Positions 38,114-39,315 of a DNA stretch of 39,315 nt are shown in pieces. The DNA is from Candidatus Saccharimonadota bacterium. Lineage in GTDB: Bacteria > Patescibacteriota > Saccharimonadia > Saccharimonadales > UBA10212. Position 1 is the first letter of the stretch, and every line of letters begins with the position of its first letter. The notes below the pieces were generated by a model. That model saw only the letters and a program-made list of their open reading frames with translations, made no database searches and had not been told where the DNA came from. Where the stretch lies: NCBI GenBank assembly GCA_016187175.1, contig JACPKG010000012.1, forward strand, positions 1 through 39,315, written 5' to 3'. The translations under genes were made by a program, and so were the position numbers.

Positions 38114-38549
38114 CTATTTGGTAAGGAGTGTTGTGAATTCTGGTGGGTATTTGTAGACTAGCCGTCTAGCGGCTTCTTTTCTACTGACCCATTCATAGCC
38201 CGCATGTTCTTTACTAAGTAAAGATCTTGCTACTTTCCGGAATTTTTATCTTATAAATCATTAGGACTAACCCGACCGTTCGTCCATCGAGGGGTATATC
38301 TTTGAAGTTCGAAATAACGGCTGTGAAAAATTTGGGGTTGATTATTTGCTTAATGCCAGTTTCCTCTGCAACTTCCCGTCGCATCGTATCCAGTGCCGAA
38401 TAGCCTTCTTGGATCCGCCCGCCAGGAATATCCCAATGTCTTTTTTGATGTTTTAAGTGCCAATCGCCAGAATCTAGCACCAAAATCTCGCCTTCATCGT
38501 TTGTAATTAGGGCTTTAACACCAACCTGGAATAATTTCTCGTTAGCCAT
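38114..38549 (-). pseudogene. NUDIX hydrolase, frameshifted near the C-terminus
   Basis: The main frame (38214-38549, 111 aa) has the NUDIX box DIPGGRIQEGYSALDTMRREVAEETGI; REVAEETGI is intact, while the Glu usually found after the second Gly is Tyr. After PESSKIFT it stops, but the next frame continues directly with SKEHAGYEWVSRKEAARRLVYKYPPEFTTLL to a TAG at 38114, a typical NUDIX C-terminus. The total length fits one extra base, within or near CTTTACTTAGTAAAG (about 38209-38223). NUDIX enzymes clean up nucleoside-diphosphate derivatives. Confidence 0.75.
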
Positions 38550-38610
38550 TATAGTTCGCCCCAGTCATTCGACTCATTACATTCGTCCATGATTATAATT
38601 TTTGCCGGAT

Positions 38611-38874
38611 TTATCCATATAGTTCACTATGTGTGCCGATAAATGTAAAAAGGGCTATTTTTTCCCCTTGCCACTGAAACAGCGTTCGTACATCGCCGGT
38701 AACATTAATACTCCAGTAGCCTTTGTATTTTCCTTTTAGCGGGTGTAGTTCCAACTGGGGGTCGGACTGGTCAGAAATAAAAAGCTTAAGTCTTAAGTCG
38801 AATCTAGTTTGGATTTTACGGGGAAGCTTGTGGTACTGTCTTTGAAAAGTCTTTGTAGCATCGTAACGAATCAT
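38611..38874 (-). CDS. YafQ/RelE-type toxin (mRNA interferase)
   Basis: 87 aa. RelE fold with the YafQ-like ending GYWSINVTGDVRTLFQWQGEKIALFTFIGTHSELYG, including the His of GTHSELYG, and LHPLKGKYKGYWSI. Such toxins cut mRNA in the ribosome. It follows its antitoxin gene after 5 bp on the same transcript. Confidence 0.88.
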   Translation of the reverse strand: MIRYDATKTFQRQYHKLPRKIQTRFDLRLKLFISDQSDPQLELHPLKGKYKGYWSINVTGDVRTLFQWQGEKIALFTFIGTHSELYG

Positions 38875-38879
38875 AGCCG

Positions 38880-39149
38880 TTAGCTTTTAAGGGCGGCTAG
38901 AAAATCATCAACATTGTCAAAAGGACCGATTGTTTCGCCGCGAGCTATTTCTTTTTCGGCTTTACCAATCAGTTTTTCTAGCTTGGGAGTCATTGGCTCG
39001 GGCGCGTATATTTCAATCCGGCGGGTAGCGGCAACTTGATTAAAGTAGGCATTGACCAGCGTACTTAAAGTTATGCCAGCGCTTTTGGCGATTGCCTGAG
39101 CTGACTCCTTGGCTGATTTATCTACGCTTACGCTGATAGTTGTTTTCAT
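38880..39149 (-). CDS. RelB/DinJ-type antitoxin
   Basis: 89 aa. The N-terminus MKTTISVSVDKSAKESAQAIAKSAGITLSTLVNAYFNQV is a ribbon-helix-helix of the RelB/DinJ family that binds the operator. The C-terminal part (KLEKLIGKAEKEIARGETIGPFDNVDDFLAAL) wraps the toxin. The ATG lies 9 nt after the -10, so the mRNA is nearly leaderless. Confidence 0.88.
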   Translation of the reverse strand: MKTTISVSVDKSAKESAQAIAKSAGITLSTLVNAYFNQVAATRRIEIYAPEPMTPKLEKLIGKAEKEIARGETIGPFDNVDDFLAALKS

Positions 39150-39158
39150 ATATTAGAA

Positions 39159-39190
39159 ATAATATAGATTACAATAGTTATGTCAATAGT
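39159..39190 (-). promoter_or_regulatory. Toxin-antitoxin promoter and operator
   Basis: Minus strand: TTGACA (39181-39186), 16-bp spacer, TATTAT (39159-39164). Two direct copies of CAATAGT on the plus strand (39172-39178, 39184-39190), 12 bp apart, overlap the promoter and may bind the ribbon-helix-helix antitoxin. From 39191 to the end no supported gene is seen. Confidence 0.6.
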
Positions 39191-39315
39191 AATTTAATGT
39201 TCTCCTCAATTCATGTTGCGGAAGCATTAACAAAGACACATAATTATAATAATGTTAAGACGCTTCAAAAATCGAAGGTTCGTAATCATCTTTAGTTCTA
39301 TTATTCTGGTCATAA

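Noticed and set aside
39191-39315. 32-codon plus-strand frame after the antitoxin promoter
   Set aside because: No ribosome binding site or recognisable sequence; the right edge cuts the context.

Overview
The window looks like a chromosome segment of a Patescibacteria/CPR bacterium, most likely Saccharibacteria (TM7). The reasons are a Gram-positive-style type IV pilus locus without secretin genes, compact overlapping genes, divergent short housekeeping proteins, RNase J together with PNPase, many unknown small proteins, and normal use of TGA as a stop. The taxon is an inference; no rRNA gene is present.

Layout. 1-0.5 kb: the end of a PaaX/Cas2-like gene and a shared bidirectional terminator. 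0.6-8.2 kb (minus): pilus operon pilM-pilN-pilO-small membrane protein-pilB-pilT-pilC-prepilin. 8.2-12.4 kb: two large exported proteins transcribed divergently, one a pilus-associated-looking secreted protein and one a membrane-anchored SGNH esterase. 12.4-14 kb: unknown genes. 14-19 kb: ychF, tlyA, a 2H phosphoesterase, efp, a four-helix-bundle protein, and the rpsF-ssb-rpsR group. 19-24.6 kb: a GtrA-like membrane protein, ftsK, and an orphan PurM-like protein among unknowns. 24.6-30.5 kb: RNase J, a family 4 type uracil-DNA glycosylase, pnp and rpsO. 30.5-36.7 kb: truB, an apparently inactive DHH protein, rpsT, holA, mutM and a DUF721/DciA-like gene. 36.7-39.3 kb: a HAD hydrolase, two frameshifted genes (one NUDIX) and a DinJ/YafQ-type toxin-antitoxin pair.

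The most striking content is non-coding or repeat-derived. (1) A 106-nt leader occurs twice, 24 kb apart, with identical length and 88/106 identical bases. Each copy abuts the ATG of an otherwise unrelated gene (a secreted protein; a DHH pseudoenzyme). A terminal stem of about 14 bp buries the Shine-Dalgarno, and each copy contains a 35-codon upstream ORF ending 4 nt before the main ATG. (2) A second palindromic element family has three copies, upstream of ftsK, rnj and pnp. (3) Degenerate 6-9-nt tandem repeats fill many intergenic gaps and run in frame into truB, mutM and the bS20 tail; other palindromes lie in frame in pnp, rnj, ftsK, rpsF, truB and the UDG tail. This resembles the known coding palindromes of Rickettsia.

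Several -10 hexamers lie only 4-11 nt before start codons (rpsO, holA, mutM, dinJ-like, DUF721 gene, pilM), so leaderless or very short-leader transcripts appear common. All functional statements rest on reading the sequence and knowledge of families; no searches were run.
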